From: Mesorhizobium amorphae CCNWGS0123
GTDB taxonomy: Bacteria > Pseudomonadota > Alphaproteobacteria > Rhizobiales > Rhizobiaceae
Direction of reading: 5' to 3'
Length of the DNA stretch: 64,000 nucleotides
NCBI RefSeq assembly: GCF_001686985.1
Contig: NZ_CP015318.1
Span: forward strand, 4,090,001-4,154,000
The notes under the pieces are model-generated. The model was not told the origin of the DNA. It saw only the letters and a list, made by a program, of their open reading frames with translations, and ran no database searches. Positions 34,339-42,835 of this stretch are shown here, piece by piece (positions within the stretch are counted from its first letter, which is position 1; every line of letters starts with the position of its first letter). The position numbers and the translations under genes are program-made.

Positions 34339-35100
34339 TCATAAGGGCGTTCGGCCCTTGGGCCCAAATATCAGCAGCGTTCCTATCCGCTCATAGCCCG
34401 TGCGGGGATAAAGCAGCGCTCCTGTATGGGTCGCGGTCAGCACCGAGCACCGCGACCCTTGTGCCCGGTCGTCGTGCAGCATTTTCGACATCAGAGCCTG
34501 ACCGAGGCCGCGACGCCGGTGCGAAGGCTCGACATACATGTCCGCGCACCACGTGGCATCCACGGCGTCCACGCTACGCACGCGACCAACGATAGCGTCG
34601 CCATCGACCGCCACATACTGGCGGAACGGCGCGCCGTCGCCGAGCAGATTGTCGGCGATCGGGCGCCGGCGCATGACCTTTCCCAACTGCGCCGCCCGTT
34701 CGGCTGTGCGCACGCGTTCGACCAAAGCAACCGCCGGCGGGCTTGGAATCAGGCGCAAGCGGTGGATGAAGAAGCCTTCCGTCCGAAGCAGCCGGTAGCC
34801 GAGAGCCTTGTATGCGGTTCGCGTCGGCCCATCCGGTTCGTCGTTCGCGATCACGACGGAAATGGCAAAGCCCGGCCGCGCGTGCTGCCGCACGATCGTA
34901 TCGGCTTCCTGAGCGGCAACGTCATGGACGACCCATTCCTCGTTGCGGTAGTCGCGAGAATTCTTGCGCTCGGCATCGCGCATCAGCCACAATGGCCCGA
35001 CGCGGCTGGCCTCATATGGAAAGGTGCGGCTCTTGCCGATGCTGTAGCCATGCACGAACACCTCGATTGCCGATTCAATCTCACGCTTTGCTGTCGTCAT
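34339..35100 (-). CDS. GNAT-family N-acetyltransferase
   Basis: 253 residues. The C-terminal half holds the acetyl-CoA-binding segment ADMYVEPSHRRRGLGQALMSKMLHD (RRxGLG-type). The N-terminal half is a second, degenerate region of similar size, so it may be a double-GNAT protein. Substrate unknown. ATG 35100 begins MTTAKREIESAIEVFVHG; the in-frame ATG at 35139 would add 13 residues. It converges with the MBL-fold gene with only 13 bp between. Confidence 0.85.
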   Translation of the reverse strand: MTTAKREIESAIEVFVHGYSIGKSRTFPYEASRVGPLWLMRDAERKNSRDYRNEEWVVHDVAAQEADTIVRQHARPGFAISVVIANDEPDGPTRTAYKALGYRLLRTEGFFIHRLRLIPSPPAVALVERVRTAERAAQLGKVMRRRPIADNLLGDGAPFRQYVAVDGDAIVGRVRSVDAVDATWCADMYVEPSHRRRGLGQALMSKMLHDDRAQGSRCSVLTATHTGALLYPRTGYERIGTLLIFGPKGRTPL

Positions 35101-35340
35101 CCGGGCAGCGTAGCGTTGGCCATCTGCCCAAGGCAACACACATCGATCGTGCCAAGCCCATGAAAATCAGCAGAAATTCCCAGGCATCGGTCAAAGCACT
35201 AGTTCCATAATCTATCTTATGCGACCTTCTGATGTAGCTGCAGCTTCGTAGCGCGACAGCCGCGAAGCGTTGTCGCTCGGCCCTCGTGATTGCGAGCGCG
35301 CGGCTGCCTACGGCGCGCTCGCACCAAGAGCGTCGCCCCA

Positions 35341-35823
35341 CTAATCCAGAACGACGATGGCTTCCACCTCGAACAGCATCGGGTCGATCGCAAGCTTGGG
35401 AACAGGAACCAGGGTCTGCGCCGGCAGCGCGTCGCCGAACATTTCCTTGACGTTTCTGGTTAGCGCCTCGAGCTTGGACATGTCGTGATCAACCACGAAG
35501 ACCGTGAGCTTGGCGACCTGATTGGGTTTCGCGCCGATACCCTCGAGCGCGGCGCTCAGGTTCGCATAGGCCTGTTTCACCTGGACGGCGAAGTCGGGCG
35601 ACAGGCCTCCCGTGGCGTCCTGGCCGCCCTGCCCGGAAATGTAGGCCACCCGGGCGCCTGGCGGCATGATCACCGCCGTGCTGTAGCCATTCGGCGATGG
35701 GTCGTAGAGGGTCTTCGGATTGACGATGGTCAGCTTGTTCTCAGTCGCCGTCGCTGCCGTGGGGATTGATATGTTCATGATGATTAGCCCTCCGATAAGC
35801 AGATGCTTGATTGCGCGTGACAT
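35341..35823 (-). CDS. Exported RidA-family protein
   Basis: 160 residues. An N-terminal hydrophobic export signal (LLIGGLIIMNISIPTAATATE) precedes a RidA/YjgF domain with the conserved Gly block (ARVAYISGQGGQD), AYANLSAALEGIGAKPNQVAKLTVFVVD and the C-terminal E of VEAIVVLD. Cytoplasmic RidA deaminates reactive enamines; the usual substrate-binding arginine near the C-terminus is not obvious, so catalysis is uncertain. It is divergent from a TetR regulator across a perfect palindrome and is probably repressed by it. Confidence 0.85.
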   Translation of the reverse strand: MSRAIKHLLIGGLIIMNISIPTAATATENKLTIVNPKTLYDPSPNGYSTAVIMPPGARVAYISGQGGQDATGGLSPDFAVQVKQAYANLSAALEGIGAKPNQVAKLTVFVVDHDMSKLEALTRNVKEMFGDALPAQTLVPVPKLAIDPMLFEVEAIVVLD

Positions 35824-35906
35824 GATTGTCCCTTGGCTCCGCGGGCTGCGAGCGACCCTCGCGACCGGCATGATTGCACTTTAGCCATATCAGCCATAGG
35901 GTGACT

Positions 35907-35931
35907 CATACGATGTACGAGTCATCGTATG
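35907..35931. promoter_or_regulatory. TetR-type operator between ridA-like and tetR genes
   Basis: CATACGATG-N7-CATCGTATG is a perfect 9-bp inverted repeat, and a second, nested inverted repeat (GACTC 35903-35907 / GAGTC 35919-35923) overlaps it. It lies between divergent genes, about 80 nt from each start, and fits dimeric TetR binding. Confidence 0.7.
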
Positions 35932-36010
35932 GTACAACGTACTAGTCAAGTGGTCAGCATCGACATTCCTGACGGTGACTGCCAAAATCGAAGTTCGACG
36001 AGAGAGGAAA

Positions 36011-36718
36011 ATGATGGCAGCCAAACGCAGCGGCGCCGGGAGCAAACGCGCAAGGGCGGCGCCCCAACCCGCGCAGGAGGTGCCTGGTGAACCGCCTCTC
36101 TCCCGGGACCGTATCGTAGCGACCGCGCTGGAACTTCTGGACGCCCAAGGGCTCGACGGATTGACGATGCGCCGGCTGGCCGATCGCCTCGGCTCGGGCG
36201 CGATGAGCCTGTATTGGCACGTTGACAACAAAGAGGAGGTCTTTGATCTGGCGCTCGACTCGGTGCTCGAATATCGCGGGCCGCCGCAAATGGTTGAGTC
36301 TCAGGACTGGCGCGCAGATGTCGTTCATATGCTCGAAGACTGGCGCGCCAGCATGCTGCGCCATCCCTGGTCGGCATCGCTGTTGCCGCGCCGAGCGTTT
36401 GGCCCGAACATCCTTGGTCGCCTGGAATTGCTGAGCAAGACCTTGTCGAGAGCCGGTGTAGCGGACGCAGATCTGAACGTCGCGATATGGTCGCTCTGGA
36501 ACTATGTTATGGGCGCCACCATCACCCGGGGGAACTTCGACCTCTCGGACGACGACAGGGCCGCCGCGCAGCAGCGCCTTGCCAGCGAACGCTACCCGAC
36601 GATCGAACGCTCCCGCCTGCTGTTGGATGACGATTGGGACGGCGCTTTCCGGAAAGGCCTCGACTTCCTCCTCGACGGCCTCGCTCCAGATAGGAACTTT
36701 GGTTGCAAGATCGGATAG
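36011..36718 (+). CDS. TetR/AcrR-family transcriptional regulator
   Basis: 235 residues. The N-terminal helix-turn-helix spans about 30-75 (RIVATALELLDAQGLDGLTMRRLADRLGSGAMSLYWHVDNKEEV). The C-terminal part resembles the tetracycline-repressor C domain (TetR_C). I chose ATG 36011 because AGAGAGGA precedes it; an earlier in-frame start at 35975 falls near the operator. It probably represses itself and the divergent exported RidA gene. Confidence 0.9.
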   Translation: MMAAKRSGAGSKRARAAPQPAQEVPGEPPLSRDRIVATALELLDAQGLDGLTMRRLADRLGSGAMSLYWHVDNKEEVFDLALDSVLEYRGPPQMVESQDWRADVVHMLEDWRASMLRHPWSASLLPRRAFGPNILGRLELLSKTLSRAGVADADLNVAIWSLWNYVMGATITRGNFDLSDDDRAAAQQRLASERYPTIERSRLLLDDDWDGAFRKGLDFLLDGLAPDRNFGCKIG

Positions 36719-36768
36719 GAAGAGGGATTCAGAGTTCTGTAGTGAACCATCATCGAGACCATCAAGAA

Positions 36769-37676
36769 ATGACCGCCTCGCCTTCCTTTCTCGGCTTCCC
36801 CGATCGCCTTGCCGATGGTCGCATGCCCCGTGCGGTGATCTTTGGAGCCGGTCATGGCAGCACATATCCCGGCAAGGACAGCAGCGGTTATGCCTTGGCC
36901 GCCGACGCCATCCGCGCCGCGAGCCAGGACGATGCCGCACTCATCGAGCACTGGGATTTCGATCTCGGCGGCCCGCTGTTCGACGGCAAGCCGGTCTGCT
37001 GCATCGACGCGACATCGCGACCACCATGCATGACAATGCCGGCAACCGGGCCCGGATCGAGGCGAAGACGCGCGAGGTCCTGGCATTGCCGGCCGTGCCG
37101 ATCCTGCTCGGCGGCGACGATTCCGTGGTCATCCCCTTCCTCGCCGGCTTTGCGGATCACGGGCCGGTCTGGATCCTTCAGATCGACGCCCATATCGACT
37201 GGCGCGACGAGGTGCATGACGAACGCTACGGCTATTCGAGCCCGATGCGGCGGGCGAGCGAGATGGCGCATGTGGTCGGCATGGTGCAGGTCGGCCTGCG
37301 TAGTGTCGGCAGCGCGCGCCTCGCCGAAATCGAAGCTTCGCGCCACTATGGTAGCCGCTTCGTGACCGCCCGCGCGGTTCACACAGAGGGCGTCGAAGCC
37401 GCGCTGCGGCATATTCCGGAAGGCGCGCGAGTCGTCGTCACCCTCGACTGCGACGGCCTCGATCCCGGCATCATGCCGGGCGTGGCGGCGCGCACGCCCG
37501 GCGGCCTCACCTATACGCAGGCGATCGACCTGATCGCCGGCCTCGGCAAGCGGGCCAGGATCGTGGGATTCGACCTTGTCGAGCTCTATCCTCCCGCCGA
37601 CATTGACGGCCTGTCGGTCCTGACCGCCGCGCGGCTTCTCGTCAATGCGATCGGCACCATCGTCCGGCAGGTTTGA
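36769..37676 (+). pseudogene. Ureohydrolase (agmatinase/arginase family) with a frameshift
   Basis: Two frames together encode one ureohydrolase of about 300 residues. The first runs from ATG 36769 (MTASPSFLGFPDRLADG) to about 37010 (GKPVCCID). The second continues from about 37011 (DIATTMHDNAGNRARIEAK) to 37676. Homology flows across the break, so a small indel near 37005-37011 has disrupted it. Metal-site motifs are DAHIDW (first Asp/His pair) and DCDGLDP; the first histidine motif reads GGDDSV where agmatinase has GGDHS. It may be a true pseudogene or a sequencing error. Substrate uncertain. Confidence 0.8.
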
Positions 37677-37866
37677 AACCGATTTCCACCGAGCATGACG
37701 GCCGCGACAGGATTTCGTCCGGCACATCACGCTAAATTGAAACGCCCCCTCCTCTGCAACTGCTGATTTGTAGGCAGTGCGGCTGAATCGCTACAGCTGT
37801 TTTGTCATTTCCCGTTATGCTTGCAGGCGTTGGGGGTTCATTGGGGATCGGGGCGGGAGAATTTCT

Positions 37867-38625
37867 GTGAAACGACTTCTTGCAATTGCCGCGCTGGCCG
37901 GGCTCAGCGCGACCGCTGCTGCATCGGCGGCGGATCTGACAGGTCCGGTTGCCGGTTCGGCTTATGACTGGAGCGGCTTTTACGCCGGCGCACATGTCGG
38001 CGTCGCCGTTGGCGATATCACGGCCACGGACGTGACACAGCCGAATGGCGGCTTCTTCACCGATCTGGTGCCCGCCGGAACCGAGGGTTTCCATTTCAGT
38101 GACACGAACATCGCGGGAGGCGTGCACGTGGGCGCGCAGTACCAATGGGATCAGTTCGTGTTCGGCGGCGAAGCGACGTGGACCGCCACGGGGATCAGGA
38201 AGACGATCGTCAGCCCCTACTTTCCCGACAGCGATACCGAGACCGGCAGGATCCAGCATTATGCGACGGTGGTCGGGAAGATCGGCTACGCTTTTGATCG
38301 CGTCATGATCTATGCCAAGGGCGGCTATGCCGGCGGCGAGGTCGGGTTCAAGGCCCGGGACAACGACGCCCTCGTCACATACGAGCAGAACGAGTGGCAC
38401 AATGGCTATGCGCTGGGTCTCGGCGCCGACTATGCCCTCACCGACAGGCTGAGCCTTGGCGTCGACTACACGCATGTCGATCTCGGCTCCAAGACGAGCA
38501 CAGGGCCTAACGTGTTCGACGATGGCTCGCTCGGAGCCAATCCGGAGACCTACAAGACCAAGGCCAGGGCCGACGTGGTGATGGCGCGGCTGAGCTACAA
38601 GTTTGGTGGCAGCGCACACAACTAA
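37867..38625 (+). CDS. Omp25/RopB-like outer membrane beta-barrel protein
   Basis: 252 residues. A GTG start follows GGGCGGGAGA. The signal peptide ends near ASAAD. The mature protein begins like rhizobial and Brucella small porins (ADLTGPVAGSAYDWSGFYAGAHVGVAVGD) and closes with VVMARLSYKFGGSAHN in part, where the YKF is the typical barrel end. About eight amphipathic strands fit an OmpA-like fold. It is isolated and followed by a good terminator. Confidence 0.88.
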   Translation: MKRLLAIAALAGLSATAAASAADLTGPVAGSAYDWSGFYAGAHVGVAVGDITATDVTQPNGGFFTDLVPAGTEGFHFSDTNIAGGVHVGAQYQWDQFVFGGEATWTATGIRKTIVSPYFPDSDTETGRIQHYATVVGKIGYAFDRVMIYAKGGYAGGEVGFKARDNDALVTYEQNEWHNGYALGLGADYALTDRLSLGVDYTHVDLGSKTSTGPNVFDDGSLGANPETYKTKARADVVMARLSYKFGGSAHN

Positions 38626-38648
38626 TCGCGTGAACTGATTAAGGAGTT

Positions 38649-38675
38649 GCCCGGCCGCAGTGCCGGGCTCTTCTT
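38649..38675 (+). terminator. Terminator after the porin gene
   Basis: GCCCGGC / GCCGGGC stem with a 6-nt loop, followed by TCTTCTT. Confidence 0.75.
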
Positions 38676-38782
38676 GCCTGGTCGGAGAAAATTCCGCCAA
38701 GCAGCTCGACCGCATTAGCTGGAAAAAACGGCGGCAGAATCGACCTCGGGATCGCGTATTTCGGCGTTGATTGCGAACGCCG

Positions 38783-39658
38783 TCACTGGGCTATTTTGAT
38801 CCGGTAGCCCAGCACGCGCCTGGCGCCCGGCTTGATGAGCATCACGCCCGGCTTGTCGCTGAACTCTCCGTCAAAATCAACAGGGCTGGCAATGCCATGC
38901 CAGGGCTCGACGCATAGGAACGGCGCGCCGCCGGGTTTGGACCAGATGCCCAGCTCCTGGAATCCTTGCCACGACATTTCGATCGCCGGGCCCTGGTCTG
39001 CGGCGTAGCGCACGCTGGTGCTGGCAGGCCGATCCAGGATGACGGCGTCGTCGTCGAACAGGCGTTCGGAGAGTGCCAGCGTCCTGCCTTCGATCGGCGT
39101 GGGCTGCGGCTTTGGCAGCAGCAGGCCATCCTTCAGGCGGCGGACCGGCGCGGGCTCGGCCTCGTTGAAGGTCAGCCGGTAGGCCTCCTTGGGCAATTCC
39201 GGCAGCAACGGCCAATTGAACGCCGGATGCGCCCCGATCGATGCCGGCAATGGTTCGTCGCCGGTGTTGGTGATTTCGAAAGTCACGCCGAGCTGCCGAT
39301 GCCCGACGCTGTAGCCTATGACCAGGCGAAAGGCGAAGGGGTAGTGAGCCCGGGTCTCGGCATCGTCGGTCAGCATCAAGGTGCAGGAGCGATCCCCCTG
39401 CTCCGCCCAGCCAAAGCGCCTGTCGCGAGCAAAGCCGTGCTGCATCATCGGATAGCTGCGTCCTCGATGGCGCAGCTCATCGCCCTTCAGCCGGCCAACG
39501 ATCGGGAACAGGACGGGTGAATGACGCCGCCAGGCAGGACCGGCCTGCCAAAGAAGCTCGGTTCCCTCGGCATCGCGCAAGGAGACGAGCTCGGCCCCCT
39601 GCCCGACTATGGTCGCCGAAATGCCGTCACCATGCAGCGTCAGGCTGTCTTGTTCCAT
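38783..39658 (-). CDS. Aldose 1-epimerase family protein
   Basis: 291 residues. The galactose-mutarotase-like fold is seen in the N-terminal GAELVSLRDAEGTELLWQ, SPVLFPIVGRLKGDELRHRGR, the catalytic-type H in MMQHGFAR and in SIGAHPAFNW, and a C-terminal LGIWSKPGGAPFLCVEPWHG. This branch resembles YeaD/LACX-type hexose-phosphate or galactose mutarotases. Substrate not readable. It stands alone on the minus strand. Confidence 0.88.
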   Translation of the reverse strand: MEQDSLTLHGDGISATIVGQGAELVSLRDAEGTELLWQAGPAWRRHSPVLFPIVGRLKGDELRHRGRSYPMMQHGFARDRRFGWAEQGDRSCTLMLTDDAETRAHYPFAFRLVIGYSVGHRQLGVTFEITNTGDEPLPASIGAHPAFNWPLLPELPKEAYRLTFNEAEPAPVRRLKDGLLLPKPQPTPIEGRTLALSERLFDDDAVILDRPASTSVRYAADQGPAIEMSWQGFQELGIWSKPGGAPFLCVEPWHGIASPVDFDGEFSDKPGVMLIKPGARRVLGYRIKIAQ

Positions 39659-39792
39659 ATGTCCTCGCGGGGTGGCTATGTGGCCGGCAGGCTAGCAAAA
39701 GGCCGCGCGTGAACTCAAGAGCGACGGGACAAGCCGCATCTCACAGAGCCGCGATGAACGATCCGCGACACCCAACACCAGTCGCTATCCAA

Positions 39793-39829
39793 AATAAAAC
39801 CGTGACCGGAAGTTTCCCTCCGGCCACGG
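39793..39829 (-). terminator. Terminator for the Bax-inhibitor gene
   Basis: CCGTGACCGGA (39800-39810) pairs with TCCGGCCACGG (39819-39829), with one mismatch. On the minus strand it is followed by TTTTATTTT. It lies 31 bp beyond the stop of the gene at 39860. Confidence 0.75.
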
Positions 39830-39859
39830 GCAAGGTACGCAGCGTTGCCTGCTACGGTT

Positions 39860-40576
39860 CTATTCGCGCTCGCCGGTGAAGTTCAGCAACAGCTGGAAGA
39901 TGTTGATGAAGTTCAGATAAAGCGAGAAAGCGCCGAACACGGCGAGCTTCTGCTGCGATTCCGCGTCGAAGTTCTCCGCATACTGTTCCTTGATCGTCTG
40001 CGTGTCCCAGGCGGTGAGGCCGATGAACACGGCGATGCCGATCACCGAAATGGCGAACTGCAGCGCCGTCGAGCCGAGGAAGATGTTCACCACGCTGGCG
40101 ATCACCACGCCGATCAGGCCCATGATCAGGAAGGACGAGAACTGGGTCAGGTCGCGCTTGGTCGTGTAGCCGTAGAGGCTGGTGGCGCCGAACATGGTGG
40201 CGGCGATGAAGAAGGTGCGCGCGATGCTGGTCCCGGTGAAGACCAGGAACACGGAAGCCAGCGACAGGCCCATGACCGCGCAGAAGGCCCAGAACATGGC
40301 CTGGGCGCTGGCCGCCGACATCGTCTGCATCTTGAACGAGAACAGTAGCACGAAGGCGAGCGGCGCCAGCATCACCACCCATTTCAGCGGGGTGGAGAAG
40401 ATCGGCACGTAGAGAGCGGGCGTCGAGGCCACAGCGAAGGCGATGAGGCCAGTGACGACCAGGCCAAGGCCCATATAGTTGTAGACGCGCAGCATATGCT
40501 GGCGCAGGCCCTCGTCGAACACGGCGCCGGCTCGGGCGCCGGCGCCTACGCGGTATCCAAGATCGGGGGTATTCAT
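39860..40576 (-). CDS. Bax inhibitor-1/YccA-family membrane protein
   Basis: 238 residues and seven membrane spans. Family markers include LRVYNYMGLGLVVTGLIAF, MFGATSLYGYTTKRDLTQF and LTAWDTQTIKEQY. Bacterial members act as calcium-leak channels or FtsH modulators. The start at 40576 has GGAGAACC upstream. It follows an ECF sigma/anti-sigma pair on the same strand with only 25 bp between, so it may be the target output of that regulator. Confidence 0.92.
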   Translation of the reverse strand: MNTPDLGYRVGAGARAGAVFDEGLRQHMLRVYNYMGLGLVVTGLIAFAVASTPALYVPIFSTPLKWVVMLAPLAFVLLFSFKMQTMSAASAQAMFWAFCAVMGLSLASVFLVFTGTSIARTFFIAATMFGATSLYGYTTKRDLTQFSSFLIMGLIGVVIASVVNIFLGSTALQFAISVIGIAVFIGLTAWDTQTIKEQYAENFDAESQQKLAVFGAFSLYLNFINIFQLLLNFTGERE

Positions 40577-40601
40577 GCTGGTTCTCCTTGGCTGGATCGG
40601 A

Positions 40602-41369
40602 TCAGTAAAGCGTCTTGGCGAGTGTCTCGGCGGCGCGGTCGAGGTCGCGGACATCGCTTCGCGCGACGATCGCGTAGGCGACATCGCCAATCTGGAAATA
40701 GGCGGACGAGATATCGCCCGAGGGTGCGACGGCAGGCCTGACCACGTCGAACGTTCCCGGCCTGATGGCAAACAGCGAGATAAGCCCAAGCTCCCCGGCT
40801 TCGACGATCATTTCGACGCTCGGGCCGAACTGTGACGGATAGACCTGTACGTCGCGGACCTTCCAGTCCTTCGGCAGCGACGGCATGACGATCGCCGTGG
40901 CGGCGCGGATCTCGTCGCTGTCGTAATTCGGCGCTTCGGTCTGGGACGACATGGTTTCGCGCATCAGCGTCGTCCGGTGCGCCCGGATCGCCTCCTCGAG
41001 ATAGGCTGGCGGCTGGGTCGAGGCGACGACCTTGGTCACCGGCCCGAGCATGCCGTTCGCCAGCCAGCCCGCGGCGACGAAGACGGCGACCGCCGCCGCC
41101 CGCTGCAGCACGCCGAGCACACGGCCGCGGGCGAGTCCCCTCTCCAGCCGCCGGGCGGCATCGGCCGTTGCCGGCCGCGCCATGCCTTTTGAACCGGCAA
41201 GCGCCACCCGCAGTTCGTCGCGTGTCCTGAGGTCGGACATCACCCGCGCCGCCGTCTCCGGGCGGGCGGACAGAAACGCCTCGACTTCGATGCGGCGGGC
41301 AACGTCCAGCTGGTCGTCGACATAGGCGTCAAGGTCGGCGTCGGTCACGGGATCCAGCACTGCGGTCAT
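40602..41369 (-). CDS. Anti-sigma factor (membrane-anchored)
   Basis: 255 residues. A cytoplasmic N-terminal anti-sigma domain (about 1-85: LDAYVDDQLDVARRIEVEAFLSARPETA), one transmembrane helix (about 89-110: VLQRAAAVAVFVAAGWLANGML), and an extracytoplasmic domain of about 145 residues. The HxxxCxxC zinc motif of many anti-sigma factors is absent. It overlaps the sigma gene by 4 nt. It likely holds the sigma factor inactive until an envelope stress signal arrives. Confidence 0.9.
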   Translation of the reverse strand: MTAVLDPVTDADLDAYVDDQLDVARRIEVEAFLSARPETAARVMSDLRTRDELRVALAGSKGMARPATADAARRLERGLARGRVLGVLQRAAAVAVFVAAGWLANGMLGPVTKVVASTQPPAYLEEAIRAHRTTLMRETMSSQTEAPNYDSDEIRAATAIVMPSLPKDWKVRDVQVYPSQFGPSVEMIVEAGELGLISLFAIRPGTFDVVRPAVAPSGDISSAYFQIGDVAYAIVARSDVRDLDRAAETLAKTLY

Positions 41370-41899
41370 GGCTCGCCTCTCACGATCCGGAGATGATTTT
41401 TGGCGCGCGCCGGCGCGTTGTCTTCCATTTCGCGCAGCGCCGCGCGTGCCCGGCCGATGCGTGACATCAGCGTTCCCAGCGGCACGCCGATGGCCTTGGC
41501 TGCCTGCTCGTAGGTAAGGCCCTCGATGGCGACGAGATGCAGCGCCGAGCGCTGCTCGTCCGGCAGCTCGAAAAAGGCTTCACGTATCTGCGCCAGGCGA
41601 ACGGAATGCTCCTGGGGAGCCTGCGTGCTGCTGTCGGCAAGCTGCCCGGCCTGCTCGAGCCGCGCCGCTTCGGACCGGCGCGACCGCAGGCGGTCGATGA
41701 AGGCATTGTGGACGATCGACAGCAGCCAGGCGCGCAAATTGCCGCCGGCGCGGAAGGTGCCGCGCCGCTCATAGGCCCGCACCAACGCGTCATGCACCAG
41801 ATCCTCGGCCTCAGTGCTGTCGCGCGTCAGCGATTGCGCGTAGCGGCGCAAGGAACCCAGCTGTCCTACGATATCGAAGCGCGGCATCGACCGTTTCAT
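41366..41899 (-). CDS. ECF-type RNA polymerase sigma factor
   Basis: 177 residues. Region 2 is seen as AEDLVHDALVRAYERRGTFRAGGNLRAWLLSIVHNAFIDRLRSRR, and region 4 as LPDEQRSALHLVAIEGLTYEQAAKAIGVPLGTLMSRIGRAR. No region 1 or 3, as expected for ECF. Starts at 41899 (MKRSMPRFD) or 41887 are possible. A GGGATTAAAA-type element about 40 nt upstream may be its own -35. It is coupled to its anti-sigma factor and followed by a Bax-inhibitor gene. Confidence 0.92.
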   Translation of the reverse strand: MKRSMPRFDIVGQLGSLRRYAQSLTRDSTEAEDLVHDALVRAYERRGTFRAGGNLRAWLLSIVHNAFIDRLRSRRSEAARLEQAGQLADSSTQAPQEHSVRLAQIREAFFELPDEQRSALHLVAIEGLTYEQAAKAIGVPLGTLMSRIGRARAALREMEDNAPARAKNHLRIVRGEP

Positions 41900-41993
41900 G
41901 CCCTGTTTACGGAGCACGGTAAGGTTTTAATCCCGCCTGTGTCGGATTTTTTGCTGCCGCTTCCCGGACAGGCCTACCGCTCAGGCTTCGGCC

Positions 41994-42809
41994 TCAAGGC
42001 CGCTCGCCGCGCCGCAGCCTGCCCTCGATCGCGGCGATGACCGGCAAGAGGTCGGCAACGCCATTGACGACATAGTGCGCGCCAGCGGCGCTGAGCCTGG
42101 CGATTGCCTCGACACGTTTTTTCCTGAACACGTCCGGCGCCAGCGCCTGCGTCTCCGCCAGCGTGTGGCCGAAGACGTTGCCGGTCACCGAAACGCCGAC
42201 CGTCCAGGCACCGGCGTTGATCCCTTCGGCGATGCCGACTTCGGTGTCGTCGACCTTGACGCTCAGCCATGGCGGGTAGACGCCAAGCTCGGTTAGTGCC
42301 TTCCACAGCATGAACGGCGTCGGCCTGCCGTCCGGCGTGTCGCCGGTGCAGACCAGGCAATCGGGCGAGAACCCCTGCCCGGCCGCCACCGGCAGGATCT
42401 CGGCCATGATGTCGCTCGTATAGCCGGTGGTCGAGCCGATCTTGAGGCCGCGCGCCCGCAACGCCGCGACGACATCGGCAACACCCGGGATGACATCCGA
42501 AAACCGTGCCGCCACCGCCCGGTTCTTCGGAACGAACACGGCGTAGACGGCATCGATGTCGGCCTCCGTCGGCGCATGGCCGCGCTGTTTCGCCCAGGCC
42601 GCGGCGACCCTCGGCAGCGCCATCAGCGCCGCGATATGCGGGCGCTTGGCCATGCCCATCGGCCCGCGCGCTTCATCGACGCTGATCGCCACGCCGAACT
42701 CGGCAAAAGCCTCGACGAACACGCCCATCGGCGCCAGCGACCCGTGGTCAACGACGGTGCCGGCCCAGTCGAACACCACGGCGCGGAGCAAACCCTCAGT
42801 GGCCATCAT
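41994..42809 (-). CDS. phnX: Phosphonoacetaldehyde hydrolase
   Basis: 271 residues. PhnX splits phosphonoacetaldehyde into acetaldehyde and phosphate during 2-aminoethylphosphonate use. HAD-fold nucleophile D14 lies in VVFDWAGTVVD, and the Schiff-base lysine is K55 in MGMAKRPHIAALM, a residue special to phosphonatase. Downstream, KVDDTEVGIAEGINAG holds the HAD acidic pair. A FAD oxidoreductase of the phosphonate-associated type precedes it on the same strand. No phnW transaminase is in the window. Confidence 0.92.
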   Translation of the reverse strand: MMATEGLLRAVVFDWAGTVVDHGSLAPMGVFVEAFAEFGVAISVDEARGPMGMAKRPHIAALMALPRVAAAWAKQRGHAPTEADIDAVYAVFVPKNRAVAARFSDVIPGVADVVAALRARGLKIGSTTGYTSDIMAEILPVAAGQGFSPDCLVCTGDTPDGRPTPFMLWKALTELGVYPPWLSVKVDDTEVGIAEGINAGAWTVGVSVTGNVFGHTLAETQALAPDVFRKKRVEAIARLSAAGAHYVVNGVADLLPVIAAIEGRLRRGERP

Positions 42810-42835
42810 GCGATCTTCCCATCATGCGATCTTCA
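42804..42835. repeat. Tandem 16-bp duplication at the FAD gene/phnX junction
   Basis: CATCATGCGATCTTCC (42804-42819) is repeated as CATCATGCGATCTTCA (42820-42835), 15 of 16 identical. It contains both the end of the FAD gene and the start of phnX, and so separates two genes that would otherwise overlap. Confidence 0.85.

Noticed and set aside
36504..37676. A 390-residue open frame running from inside tetR into the ureohydrolase
   Set aside because: Its first part is a shadow of tetR. Only the portion after about 37011 is protein-like, and that belongs to the frameshifted ureohydrolase.
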